Positions 47,639 through 56,667 of a DNA stretch of 64,000 nt are shown here, one piece after another (position 1 is the stretch's first letter; each line of letters begins with the position of its first letter). Position numbers and translations under genes: made by a program. Location: NCBI RefSeq assembly GCF_000381125.1, contig NZ_KB905936.1, forward strand, positions 46,803 to 110,802, in the 5' to 3' direction. A model generated the notes under the pieces. That model saw only the letters and a program-made list of their open reading frames with translations, made no database searches and had not been told where the DNA came from. Origin of the DNA: Caldimonas manganoxidans ATCC BAA-369 (GTDB lineage: Bacteria > Pseudomonadota > Gammaproteobacteria > Burkholderiales > Burkholderiaceae_C).

Positions 47639-49075
47639 TCAGGCCTCCAATACCCAGGTGTCCTTGGTGCCCCCGCCCTGCGAAGAATTGACCACGAGCG
47701 AGCCTTCGGCCAGCGCCACGCGAGTCAAGCCCCCCGGCACCATCTGGACGGTCTTGCCAGTCAGCACGAACGGACGCAGGTCGATGTGACGCGGTGCAAT
47801 GCCGCTGTCGACGAAGGTCGGGCAAGTCGACAGGCTCAGCGTGGGCTGGGCGATGTAGCGGGCCGGATCGGCCAAAAGCCGGGCTCGGAAGTCCTCGATC
47901 TCGGCCCGAGTGGCCGCCGGCCCCACGAGCATGCCGTAGCCACCGGCGCCGTGCACTTCCTTGACCACCAGATCGGCCAGATGGTCCAGCACGTACTGCA
48001 AATCCTGCGGCTCTCGACACAGATAGGTCGGCACGTTGTCCAGCAGCGGCTTTTCGCCGAGGTAGAACTCCACCATCTTCGGCACGTAGGGATAGATGGA
48101 CTTGTCGTCGGCAATCCCGGTGCCGATGGCATTGGCCACCGTCAGGTTGCCTGCGCGATAGACGTCGAGCAGGCCCGCGCAGCCCAGCACGGACTCGGGT
48201 CGGAACGCCAGCGGATCGAGGAAATCGTCATCCACCCGGCGATAGATCACATCCACCCGACGCGGGCCGCGCGTGGTGCGCATGTAGAGAAAGCCGTCCT
48301 TGACGAACAAGTCTTGCCCTTCCACCAGCTCGACCCCCATTTGCTGGGCCAAGAAGGCATGTTCGAAATAAGCCGAGTTGTACATGCCCGGCGTGAGCAC
48401 CACCACCGTGGGCTCGCTCACGCCCGAGGGGGCCACCGCGCGCAGCGTCTCCAACAGCAAATCCGGGTAATGCGCCACCGGCGCCACCGCGTGCTCGCTG
48501 AACAGCTCGGGAAACAGCCGCATCATCATCTTGCGGTTTTCGAGCATGTAGCTCACCCCGCTGGGCACGCGCAGGTTGTCCTCCAGCACGTAATACCGGC
48601 CACTGCCATCGGGCTGGGCGGCGCGCACGATGTCGATGCCCGCGATATGCGCATACACCCCAGCGCTGACATCCACGCCCTGCATCTCGGGGCGGTATTG
48701 ACTGTTGCGCAACACCTGCTCGGCCGGCACGATGCCGGCACGCAGGATGTCCTGGCCGTGGTAGATGTCGTGAATGAAACGATTGAGCGCCGTGGCCCGC
48801 TGCACCAGCCCGCGCTCCAGCACGCGCCATTCGGCCGCCGGAATGATGCGCGGGATCAGGTCGAAGGGAATGAGCCGCTCGGTGCCCGAGCCGTCCTCGT
48901 CCTTGTCCCCATACACGGCAAAGGTGATGCCCACGCGACGGAAGATCATCTCCGCTTCGCGACGCCTGGCCTGCATCAAATCACGGGGCTGACGGGCAAG
49001 CCAGCGGTCATAGGCTTTGTAATGATCACGCACCGTGGTGCTGGTGGCGTGCATCTCGTCGAAGCTCGGTCTCAT
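47639..49075 (-). CDS. circularly permuted type 2 ATP-grasp protein
   Basis: This 478-residue protein belongs to the DUF404/DUF407 family, predicted to ligate amine and carboxyl groups using ATP. Recognisable parts are LIPFDLIPRIIPAAEWRVLERGLVQRATALNRF, the YVLEDNLRVPSGVSYMLENRK loop, and the acid-rich metal site in DVIYRRVDDDFLDPLAF. A glycine-rich KEVHGAGGYGMLVGP stretch follows. The ATG at 49075 overlaps the comEC stop by one base (TGATG), so it appears coupled to comEC, an unusual neighbour. A GTG one codon upstream is an alternative. Confidence 0.92.
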   Translation of the reverse strand: MRPSFDEMHATSTTVRDHYKAYDRWLARQPRDLMQARRREAEMIFRRVGITFAVYGDKDEDGSGTERLIPFDLIPRIIPAAEWRVLERGLVQRATALNRFIHDIYHGQDILRAGIVPAEQVLRNSQYRPEMQGVDVSAGVYAHIAGIDIVRAAQPDGSGRYYVLEDNLRVPSGVSYMLENRKMMMRLFPELFSEHAVAPVAHYPDLLLETLRAVAPSGVSEPTVVVLTPGMYNSAYFEHAFLAQQMGVELVEGQDLFVKDGFLYMRTTRGPRRVDVIYRRVDDDFLDPLAFRPESVLGCAGLLDVYRAGNLTVANAIGTGIADDKSIYPYVPKMVEFYLGEKPLLDNVPTYLCREPQDLQYVLDHLADLVVKEVHGAGGYGMLVGPAATRAEIEDFRARLLADPARYIAQPTLSLSTCPTFVDSGIAPRHIDLRPFVLTGKTVQMVPGGLTRVALAEGSLVVNSSQGGGTKDTWVLEA

Positions 49076-51594
49076 CACTCGATTCCCTTGGCCGCAGTTG
49101 AAGCAATTTCCGGGCCCAGTTCAACTCCAAACTGGGGAGGCCCCCCTGTGCGATGGTGCCAGTATCGCCGGCGCAGGTCACGCTCGCAGCGCCCGCGGCC
49201 GGCCATCCAGCGATACGCCCCGCAGGTCGGGGTGGCGATGCGCTCGATGCCCTGCTGCCCGTAGCGGGCCCACACCGAAGGGGCCGGATGGCCAAAGCGG
49301 CTGCGATGCGCCACCTGAAACACGGCCACCCGCGGTTGGACGGCCTGCAAGAACTCCTCGCTGCTGGAGCTACGGCTGCCATGGTGCGGCACGAGCAGCC
49401 AGTCGGCAGCCAGTCGCTCGGCCTGGGTCTGGACGAGCCGCAACTCCTCGCGGCGGCCGATGTCCCCGGTCAGCAAGGCGCGGTGCTGTGGGGTCGAAAC
49501 CCTGAGCACGCACGACACCTGGTTGGGCTGAAGCGGTGGCGAACGGTCTTCGGGCCCCGGATGCAGGATCTCGAAATCCACCCCGTCCCAGCGCCAGGCT
49601 TGGCCGGCCGTGCAGGGCGTGTGCGAAGCCACCGCGCCAAGCAGCTCATGCGTCGGCTCCAGCGAACTCATCACGGGGGTGTCCGGGTAAGCACGCAAGA
49701 AGGCCCGTGCCCCGCCCACGTGGTCCGCATCGCGATGCGACAGCACGAGCCGGTGCACCTGCCGTTCGCCCAGCGACTGCAGCACCGGCACCAGCACACG
49801 CTGCCCCGCGTCATCGTCGGCCGTGTATGCCGGGCCGGTGTCGTACACCAGCGTATGGCGCTCGGTGCGCACCACCACCGCGGTGCCCTGCCCCACGTCC
49901 AGCGCGATCACCTCGAACTGCCCTGGCGCCGGACGCGGCACCGGGGGCCATAGCAGCGGCAACATCAAGGCCAGCCCGAGCAGACGCAAGGTCAGCGGCC
50001 AAGGCAACACCGCCAACACCCCGCCGGCCAGGCCGACGGCCACGGCCCACATCGGCGCAGCCGCCGTCACCCACTGCGCCTGCGGCCAAGCCGCCAGCCA
50101 GGTCAAGCCGGCCGTCAACGCGGCCAACACCTCAGCCGCCCCGTCCCACAGCGCGGGCCACATCACGCCGAGCAGGGCCAGCGGGGTCACCACCAGGGTC
50201 ACGACCGGCACGGCCACCAGATTGGCCAGAAAGCCCACGAGCGAGACCTGCTGGAAGCACACCAGCGTCAGCGGGGCCAGTCCCACGGTGGCGATCGCCT
50301 GGGTGCGTACCCCCGCGCCCACTGAGCGTTGCAACCAGTCCCGCCAGCGGGCCCGGCTGCCGGGGTCGGCCGCCAAAGTGGCTTGCACCCCGTCGCGGTC
50401 TGCACTGGCCAACAGCAGCGCCACTGCCACGAAGGACAGCCAAAACCCCGCTTGCAGCAAGGCCCAGGGATCGACCGCGGCCACCACCGTGGCCACCACC
50501 AGCAGCATCAGGCCCCAGGGCCAGCGCCGCCCCAGCTGCGCCAGCACCGCCACGGTGGCCAACATCCACACGGTGCGCTGGGCCGGCACGCCCCAGCCCG
50601 AGAACACCGCATATCCCGTGGCCAGCGCCAAGCCCCCCCAGCGTGCTGCCACCGGCGCGGGCAGGGCCAGCGTCCAGGCCGGCTGCATGCGCCACAGCCG
50701 GCGCAACGCGGCCGCGGCAAGCCATGCGAACATCGTGATGTGCAAGCCGCTGATGGCCATCAAATGGGCCACGCCGGTGATGCGAAAGAGATCCCAATCG
50801 GCCCGGTCGATGGCCGATTGCTCGCCCACCACCAGCGCGGCCAGCACCCCTGCCAGACGCGCATCGCTCACCCGCTCGGCGATACGCACCGCCACGGCCT
50901 GGCGCCAGCGGTCCACCAGATGTCCGTCGGCCTCGTCGAGCTTGCGATGGCGCTGGCTGCGCAGCGCACGCACATGGCCGGTGGCGCCAAACCCGTTGTC
51001 GAACAACCACAGCTCGGCGTCGAACCCATTCGGGTTGAAACGGCCGTGCACCTGCCGCAGGCGCACCACGAGCTGCCAACGCTGGCCAGCGGTCAAATCG
51101 TGCGGCGGCCGCTGCTGCAAGCGCCCCTCCTGCAGCCCCCCGCGCCAACTCAGCAGAACCCGCCGCGGCACCCCGAGCTCCTGCGGAGCTCGCGCGCCCT
51201 GCGCCGGGTCGGCCCAGGCCGGCCGCACCGTCTCCACCTCGAAGGCAAAGCGCACAGCGCCCTCGCGCCACAGCGGCACACCGGCCACGCGCCCCACCAG
51301 TTCGAGATCTTCCCCCTCGCGCGCCGGGTCGAGCCGATCGGCCAAACGCCCATGGGCACGCAGCTCCGTCAGACTGAAGCCCAGCAGGGCCGCCACGAGC
51401 GCCACCGCGAGATACCACCCCCGGTGTTGGCATGTGCGGCACCGCCACAGCGCGGCTGCGCCCAGCCCCGCCAGCGCCAAGACCGCCGCATCCAGCCACC
51501 CAGGCCACAGGGCCGCCTGCTGCAACTGCCACAGCGTGCCCATGCCATAGCCTGCCAGGGCCCACACCAGGCCCCACCTGCCCCTCGTCGCCAT
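49075..51594 (-). CDS. comEC: DNA internalization protein ComEC/Rec2
   Basis: This 839-residue inner-membrane channel protein takes up single-stranded DNA during natural transformation. It has an N-terminal hydrophobic and OB-like region, the competence-domain signature VAHLMAISGLHITMFAWLAAA (about residue 270) and many helices. The C-terminal metallo-beta-lactamase domain has VLSHRDADHVGGARAF and LLVPHHGSRSSSS. The start at MATRGRWG has GGAGG at a good distance. Other competence genes are not in the window, so active competence cannot be concluded. Confidence 0.94.
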   Translation of the reverse strand: MATRGRWGLVWALAGYGMGTLWQLQQAALWPGWLDAAVLALAGLGAAALWRCRTCQHRGWYLAVALVAALLGFSLTELRAHGRLADRLDPAREGEDLELVGRVAGVPLWREGAVRFAFEVETVRPAWADPAQGARAPQELGVPRRVLLSWRGGLQEGRLQQRPPHDLTAGQRWQLVVRLRQVHGRFNPNGFDAELWLFDNGFGATGHVRALRSQRHRKLDEADGHLVDRWRQAVAVRIAERVSDARLAGVLAALVVGEQSAIDRADWDLFRITGVAHLMAISGLHITMFAWLAAAALRRLWRMQPAWTLALPAPVAARWGGLALATGYAVFSGWGVPAQRTVWMLATVAVLAQLGRRWPWGLMLLVVATVVAAVDPWALLQAGFWLSFVAVALLLASADRDGVQATLAADPGSRARWRDWLQRSVGAGVRTQAIATVGLAPLTLVCFQQVSLVGFLANLVAVPVVTLVVTPLALLGVMWPALWDGAAEVLAALTAGLTWLAAWPQAQWVTAAAPMWAVAVGLAGGVLAVLPWPLTLRLLGLALMLPLLWPPVPRPAPGQFEVIALDVGQGTAVVVRTERHTLVYDTGPAYTADDDAGQRVLVPVLQSLGERQVHRLVLSHRDADHVGGARAFLRAYPDTPVMSSLEPTHELLGAVASHTPCTAGQAWRWDGVDFEILHPGPEDRSPPLQPNQVSCVLRVSTPQHRALLTGDIGRREELRLVQTQAERLAADWLLVPHHGSRSSSSEEFLQAVQPRVAVFQVAHRSRFGHPAPSVWARYGQQGIERIATPTCGAYRWMAGRGRCERDLRRRYWHHRTGGPPQFGVELGPEIASTAAKGIE

Positions 51595-51664
51595 CCGACG
51601 TCCTCCCTGAACGCCTCGTGATGTGAAGTGTAGGATTGCTGGCTGTCCTGCAAGGAGCCATGAC

Positions 51665-52120
51665 ATGTCCGTTTACAACCAGCTCAAAGCCCTGAACATC
51701 GAACTGCCGCCGGTGGCCACCCCGGCGGCCGCCTACGTGCCTTTCGTGCGCTCGGGCAACCTCGTCTTCCTCTCCGGCCACATCGCCCGCAAAGACGGCA
51801 AACCCTGGGTGGGGCAGCTCGGCAAGGATTTGGGCACCGAAGAAGGCAAGGCGGCCGCGCGTGCGGTGGCCATCGACCTGTTGGGGACCTTGCAGGCGGC
51901 AGTGGGTGACTTGAACAAAGTCAAGCGCATCGTCAAGCTGATGAGCCTGGTCAACAGCACCCCCAGCTTCACCGAGCAGCACCTGGTGACCAATGGCGCC
52001 TCCGAGCTGCTCGGGCAAGTGTTTGGCGACAAAGGCGCCCACGCGCGTAGCGCCTTCGGAGTGGCCCAGATTCCGATGGGCGCCTGCGTCGAAATCGAAT
52101 TGATCGCCGAAGTGGAATGA
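51665..52120 (+). CDS. RidA/YjgF-family protein
   Basis: This 151-residue member of the Rid superfamily contains the family end motif ARSAFGVAQIPMGACVEIELIAEV. The conserved arginine of imine deaminases appears in HARSAFG. RidA proteins hydrolyse reactive enamine/imine intermediates. The internal VNSTPSFTEQHLVTNGASELL pattern places it in the longer subfamily, distinct from canonical E. coli RidA (128 residues), so its exact substrate is uncertain. AAGGAG precedes the ATG. dsbB follows after 10 bases. Confidence 0.9.
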   Translation: MSVYNQLKALNIELPPVATPAAAYVPFVRSGNLVFLSGHIARKDGKPWVGQLGKDLGTEEGKAAARAVAIDLLGTLQAAVGDLNKVKRIVKLMSLVNSTPSFTEQHLVTNGASELLGQVFGDKGAHARSAFGVAQIPMGACVEIELIAEVE

Positions 52121-52130
52121 GGGCCGCGCC

Positions 52131-52607
52131 TTGAACCGCTGGAACCTCAAGACGGCCTGCGCGACCGTCATCGTGCTGTGCCTGGGCGGTGTGGCCGCCG
52201 CCTTGGTATCACAGTACGTTTTCGACATGCAGCCTTGCCCATGGTGCATCCTGCAGCGCGTGATCTTCCTGCTCATCGCCTTGCTGGCCGCGCTGGCCCT
52301 GCTGCTGCCCGTGCGGGGCCTGCAGCAGGGCTTGGCTGGTGTGGGCCTGGCCCTGGCCGCCTCAGGCATTGCCGCGGCGGTCTATCAGAATCGGGTGGCG
52401 GCCCAGGAGTTTTCCTGCAACCTCACGCTGGCCGACCGCATCATCGGCGCCCTGGGTCTGGAAAGCGCCGTGCCGTTTCTGTTTCGCATCTCGGCCTCGT
52501 GCATGGACGCCGCGGTCAACCTCTTGGGCCTGCCGTATGAAGCCTGGAGCGGCTTGCTTTTCCTGATAGTGGGGCTGGTGCTGTGGGCCGGCTTGCGTGC
52601 GCGCTGA
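52131..52607 (+). CDS. dsbB: disulfide bond formation protein B, TTG start
   Basis: This 158-residue inner-membrane quinone reductase reoxidises DsbA. Four helices are visible. The first redox pair is CPWC in the first periplasmic loop (about residue 36). The second pair is the cysteines in EFSCNL and SASCMDA in the second loop. No ATG occurs before residue 32, so translation must begin at the TTG at 52131, which has GAGGG upstream. No dsbA is present nearby. Confidence 0.93.
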   Translation: MNRWNLKTACATVIVLCLGGVAAALVSQYVFDMQPCPWCILQRVIFLLIALLAALALLLPVRGLQQGLAGVGLALAASGIAAAVYQNRVAAQEFSCNLTLADRIIGALGLESAVPFLFRISASCMDAAVNLLGLPYEAWSGLLFLIVGLVLWAGLRAR

Positions 52608-52630
52608 GATGACCGTCTCCAGGGGCTGCC

Positions 52631-53803
52631 ATGGCGGGTTTTTTCGACACTCTGTCCGACCGGCTCGGCCAAGACTGGAAACCCCAACGCCAGCCGCGGG
52701 CTTGGCGGGCCTACCGTTGCGTGTGCCGGCGCCCGGTGTTCTTTCGCAACAGCCAATGCCTGGCCTGCCATGCCCCTTTGGGTTACGAACCCACGCGCGC
52801 TCAGGTCCTCGCGTTGCAAGCGGACCCACAGGCACCCGGGCTGTGGGCATTGGCCGACGGCAGCGCCTCGCCGCGCTACCGCCGCTGCGCGAACTTCGAC
52901 TCACCGGCGGGCTGTAACTGGCTGGTGCCCGAGCACGACCCCAACCCGCTGTGCCGGTCCTGCCGCCTGAACCGAACCATCCCCGACTTGAGCCAGCCCG
53001 ACAACGCGCAGCTGTGGCAGCGCATCGAAGCGGCCAAGGCCCGGCTCGTGTCGTCCCTGCTGGCGCTGCAGCTCCCCGTGCGCTCACGTCTCGGTGAAGA
53101 CCCGCAGCACGGCCTGGCCTTCGACTTTTTGCGCGCCGTGCCGGGCGGCCCTGCCGTGGTGACCGGGCATGCGCAGGGCATCATCACCCTGGACATCGCC
53201 GAGGCCGACGACGCTCACCGCGAGCGCGTGCGCCGACAACTGCATGAGCCCTATCGCACCCTGCTGGGCCACTTGCGCCACGAGGTCGGCCACTATTACT
53301 GGGCTCGGCTGGTGGCCCAAAGCGCTTGGCTGGATGAATTTCGCGCCGTCTTCGGTGACGAGCGGCGCGATTACGCCGCGGCCTTGCAACGTCACTATGC
53401 CGAGGGGCCGCCCGCGCAGTGGTCGCTGCACCATGTCAGCGCCTATGCCAGCGCCCATCCTTGGGAAGACTGGGCCGAAACCTGGGCTCATTACCTGCAC
53501 ATGGTGGACACCCTGGACACGGCTTTGAGTTTCGGGCTGGAAGCCGATGAACTCGAAACCGGCTATGAACCCTTCACCACCGACTGCCTGTACCGCCCGC
53601 AAGACCCTGATGCACAGCGCTTTCTGTCCGTGGTCAACGCCTGGACCGAACTGACCGGCGTGCTCAACGAACTGTCGCGCAGCATGGGCCAGCCCGATTT
53701 CTACCCCTTCGTGCTGTCGCGCACGGCCGTGGCCAAGCTGCAGTTCGTGCACTTGGTGGTGACGCAAGCGGCCAGCACCGCCGGGCAGGACTCAGCCGGG
53801 TAG
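52631..53803 (+). CDS. zinc-ribbon plus putative zinc-binding metallopeptidase (COG4307 type)
   Basis: This 390-residue protein has an N-terminal multi-cysteine zinc-binding region ([23 protein letters not shown], then [16 protein letters not shown] and LCRSCRLNR). A metallopeptidase-like domain with HEVGH ([15 protein letters not shown], about residue 218) follows, with a conserved downstream [17 protein letters not shown]. In many bacteria this family is encoded beside the alpha-E, ATP-grasp and transglutaminase genes found elsewhere in this window. Its substrate is unknown. It overlaps the convergent parC by 12 bases. Confidence 0.88.
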   Translation: MAGFFDTLSDRLGQDWKPQRQPRAWRAYRCVCRRPVFFRNSQCLACHAPLGYEPTRAQVLALQADPQAPGLWALADGSASPRYRRCANFDSPAGCNWLVPEHDPNPLCRSCRLNRTIPDLSQPDNAQLWQRIEAAKARLVSSLLALQLPVRSRLGEDPQHGLAFDFLRAVPGGPAVVTGHAQGIITLDIAEADDAHRERVRRQLHEPYRTLLGHLRHEVGHYYWARLVAQSAWLDEFRAVFGDERRDYAAALQRHYAEGPPAQWSLHHVSAYASAHPWEDWAETWAHYLHMVDTLDTALSFGLEADELETGYEPFTTDCLYRPQDPDAQRFLSVVNAWTELTGVLNELSRSMGQPDFYPFVLSRTAVAKLQFVHLVVTQAASTAGQDSAG

Positions 53804-56125
53804 CACACGGGTGGCCTTGAAACCCAGGGCCTTGCCTTTGCGAGAGCGCCGACCGGTGAATTCGGCCAAGGCAGCGCCGCGATAGTCCTCTTCCTTGGCC
53901 TTGCCCCCGCGGCCGGTGCCCAGCACCTTCACCGTCCCGGCAAAGACCGCCACCGACACCAGCGGATCCTTCGCATCCACGTCCATCAAGGTCAGCCCAC
54001 GCCCGCCCTTGGGCTGAAGCTTCAGCTCGCTCAACGGAAAGACCAACATCCGCCCGCTCAGCGACAAGCAGGCCACCTGATCGGCCCCGGGAGCCACCGG
54101 CGCTGGCGGCAGCAGGCGGGCAGCTTCATCCAGGTCGAGGAAACTCTTGCCGCCTTTCTGACGCGACACCATGTCACCGATGCGTGCCAACAAGCCATGA
54201 CCGGCCGTGTTGGCCAACAGGAACGTCGCATCCAGCGATCCGGCCACGAAATGAGCCAGCTGGGTGCCCGGCTCCAGCTCGATCATCGTGGTCACCGGCT
54301 GCCCATCGCCGCGGGCGCCCGGCAAGGCACTGACTGCCACGGTATAGACGCGCCCATTGCTGCCAAAGACCAGCAGCGTATCGACCGTGCGGCACTCGAA
54401 AGTGCCGTACAAGCCATCGCCAGCCTTGAACGCAAAACTCGCCGGGTCGTGGCCGTGACCTTGGCGGGCACGCACCCAGCCCTTTTGACTGACCACCACC
54501 GTGACTGGCTCGTCGATCACCTTGACCTCGGCCACCGCCTTTTTGTCCTCCTGGATCAAGGTGCGTCGTTCGTCGCCGTATTGCTTGGCATCCGCCTCGA
54601 TTTCCTTGACCACGGTGCGCTTGAGCGCGGCCGGGCTGCCCAGGATCTCCTCCAGCTTGGTCTGTTCGCTGCGCAGCTCCTTGAGCTCCTGCTCGATCTT
54701 GATCGCCTCCAGGCGCGCCAGCTGACGCAGCCGGATCTCGAGAATGTCCTCGGCCTGGCGCTCGCTCAAGGCAAAGCGCTCGATCAGCGCCGGTTTGGGC
54801 TCATCGGCGTGGCGGATGATGCGAATCACTTCATCGATGTTCAGCAGCACCAGCTGCCGGCCCTCCAGCACATGGATGCGGTCAAGCACCTTGTCGAGCC
54901 GATGGCGCGTGCGACGCGCCACGGTGGCCAAACGGAAGCCGATCCACTCGGTCAACACCTGGCGCAAGGACTTCTGCGTGGGCCGGCCGTCGCTGCCGAC
55001 CATGGTCAGGTTGACGGGCACCGAGCTTTCCAAACTGGTGTGCGCCAACAGCGTGTTGATGAGCTCTTGCTGATCGATGCGGCTGGTCTTGGGCTCGAAC
55101 ACCAGGCGCACCGGCGCCTCCTTGCTCGATTCGTCGCGCACGGCATCGAGCACGGCCAGCACGGTGGTCTTGAGCTGGATCTGCTCGGTGCTCAGCGCCT
55201 TCTTGCCGGCCTTGACCTTGGGATTGGTCAGCTCCTCGATTTCCTCCAGCACCTTCTGCGCGCTGGTGCCCGGCGGCAGCTCGGTCACCACCAGCTGCCA
55301 CTGGCCGCGCGCCAGATCCTCGATCTTCCAGCGAGCCCGCACTTTGAGGCTGCCGCGTCCGCTGCTGTAGGCCTCGCGGATGTCGGCCGCGCTGCTGATC
55401 ACCTGGCCACCTCCGGGAAAATCCGGGCCGGGCAGCAGCGCGAAGAGCTCCTCATCGGTGAGCTTCTCGTTCTTGATCAAAGCCACCACTGCGGCGGCGA
55501 CCTCGCGCAGATTGTGCGAGGGAATCTCGGTGGCCAGGCCCACCGCGATGCCGCTGGCGCCGTTGAGCAGCACGAAAGGCAGCCGTGCGGGCAGCTGACG
55601 CGGCTCCCGCGTGGAGCCATCGTAGTTCGGAACGAAATCGACCGTGCCCTCGTCGATCTCATCGAGCAGCAGCCGGGCGATCGGCGCCAGACGCGCCTCG
55701 GTGTAGCGCATCGCCGCCGCACCGTCGCCATCGCGCGAGCCGAAATTCCCCTGCCCATCGATCAACGGATAGCGCTGGCTGAAGTCCTGCGCCATGCGCA
55801 CCAACGCATCATAGGCCGCGGTGTCTCCGTGCGGGTGGTAGCGGCCCAGCACATCGCCCACCACGCGCGCGCTCTTGACCGGCTTGGCCCCGCCGCTGCC
55901 GGTAAAGCTCAGCCCCATGCGCTCCATCGCATACAGGATGCGACGCTGCACCGGCTTTTGGCCATCACACACATCCGGCAAGGCGCGGCCTTTGACCACG
56001 CTCAGCGCGTACTCCAAGTAAGCCCGTTCGGCATAACGGGCCAGGGTCAGGCTGTCGCCGCCTTGGCCACCCATCGAAAAATCCAAGCTCGTCTGATCCA
56101 TCATGACTTGTGTGGTGCCGCCCAT
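53792..56125 (-). CDS. parC: DNA topoisomerase IV subunit A
   Basis: This 777-residue breakage-reunion subunit decatenates daughter chromosomes together with ParE. The quinolone-region pattern is [41 protein letters not shown], with the active tyrosine in [10 protein letters not shown] coiled coil and five- or six-bladed C-terminal propeller follow. The segment lengths and missing GyrA box favour ParC over GyrA. The ATG at 56125 overlaps the GNAT stop by one base; MDQTSLDF at 56101 is an alternative start. Confidence 0.94.
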   Translation of the reverse strand: MGGTTQVMMDQTSLDFSMGGQGGDSLTLARYAERAYLEYALSVVKGRALPDVCDGQKPVQRRILYAMERMGLSFTGSGGAKPVKSARVVGDVLGRYHPHGDTAAYDALVRMAQDFSQRYPLIDGQGNFGSRDGDGAAAMRYTEARLAPIARLLLDEIDEGTVDFVPNYDGSTREPRQLPARLPFVLLNGASGIAVGLATEIPSHNLREVAAAVVALIKNEKLTDEELFALLPGPDFPGGGQVISSAADIREAYSSGRGSLKVRARWKIEDLARGQWQLVVTELPPGTSAQKVLEEIEELTNPKVKAGKKALSTEQIQLKTTVLAVLDAVRDESSKEAPVRLVFEPKTSRIDQQELINTLLAHTSLESSVPVNLTMVGSDGRPTQKSLRQVLTEWIGFRLATVARRTRHRLDKVLDRIHVLEGRQLVLLNIDEVIRIIRHADEPKPALIERFALSERQAEDILEIRLRQLARLEAIKIEQELKELRSEQTKLEEILGSPAALKRTVVKEIEADAKQYGDERRTLIQEDKKAVAEVKVIDEPVTVVVSQKGWVRARQGHGHDPASFAFKAGDGLYGTFECRTVDTLLVFGSNGRVYTVAVSALPGARGDGQPVTTMIELEPGTQLAHFVAGSLDATFLLANTAGHGLLARIGDMVSRQKGGKSFLDLDEAARLLPPAPVAPGADQVACLSLSGRMLVFPLSELKLQPKGGRGLTLMDVDAKDPLVSVAVFAGTVKVLGTGRGGKAKEEDYRGAALAEFTGRRSRKGKALGFKATRVLPG

Positions 56126-56652
56126 CAGTCGGCCGTTTCCAGGCCCCTGTCCACGCGGGCACGATATTCGTCTTCCAGCATCGACATCACGATCAGCGAC
56201 TCGAAGCCATGGTCGGTGAGCACGCTTTCGCGCAGCCGGCCTTCCTCCACGAAGCCCTCGGTGTCGTACAGCGCCTTGGCACGGGTGTTATTGGGCCGCA
56301 CATCGAGCCAAAAGCGATGCGCGCCCAGGTCATTGAAGGCAATGCGCTTGAGCAGCCGCAAGCAGGCGCGCCCCAGACCCTGCCCCTTGGGCTGGATCAC
56401 CATGCGCTTGAGTTCGATCGAGCGGTGACGGTTGCGACAGCCCACCAAAATCACGAACCCCACCGGCACATGCGAATCCCCGGTCTCCACGATGAAATGC
56501 CGGAAATCCGGGAAGCGCACCGCCGCCTCGTGCTGCGTGCGGTCCCAGGGGGTGATGGTCGGCCGGTTGACCGGGTCGTTCTCCATCGCCACGACCTCGT
56601 CCAGGTCGTCGATCAGGGTGGGCCGCAAGCGGACCCGGGTATTGCCCAGCAC
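56125..56652 (-). CDS. GNAT-family N-acetyltransferase between parE and parC
   Basis: This 175-residue acetyltransferase shows strand-helix features of the GNAT fold and the acetyl-CoA-binding segment [21 protein letters not shown] (V/I-x-x-x-x-GxGxG/A variant). The acceptor is unknown; it could be a small amine or a protein N-terminus. It starts 15 bp after parE and ends at the parC start with a one-base overlap, so it is embedded in the topoisomerase IV operon. Confidence 0.88.
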   Translation of the reverse strand: MLGNTRVRLRPTLIDDLDEVVAMENDPVNRPTITPWDRTQHEAAVRFPDFRHFIVETGDSHVPVGFVILVGCRNRHRSIELKRMVIQPKGQGLGRACLRLLKRIAFNDLGAHRFWLDVRPNNTRAKALYDTEGFVEEGRLRESVLTDHGFESLIVMSMLEDEYRARVDRGLETAD

Positions 56653-56667
56653 GGTTGGCGCCCCTCG

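Noticed and set aside
49536..50738. Plus-strand open frame (400 codons) opposite comEC
   Set aside because: It is Pro/Ala/Arg-rich, antisense to the comEC core motifs, and has no signature of its own.
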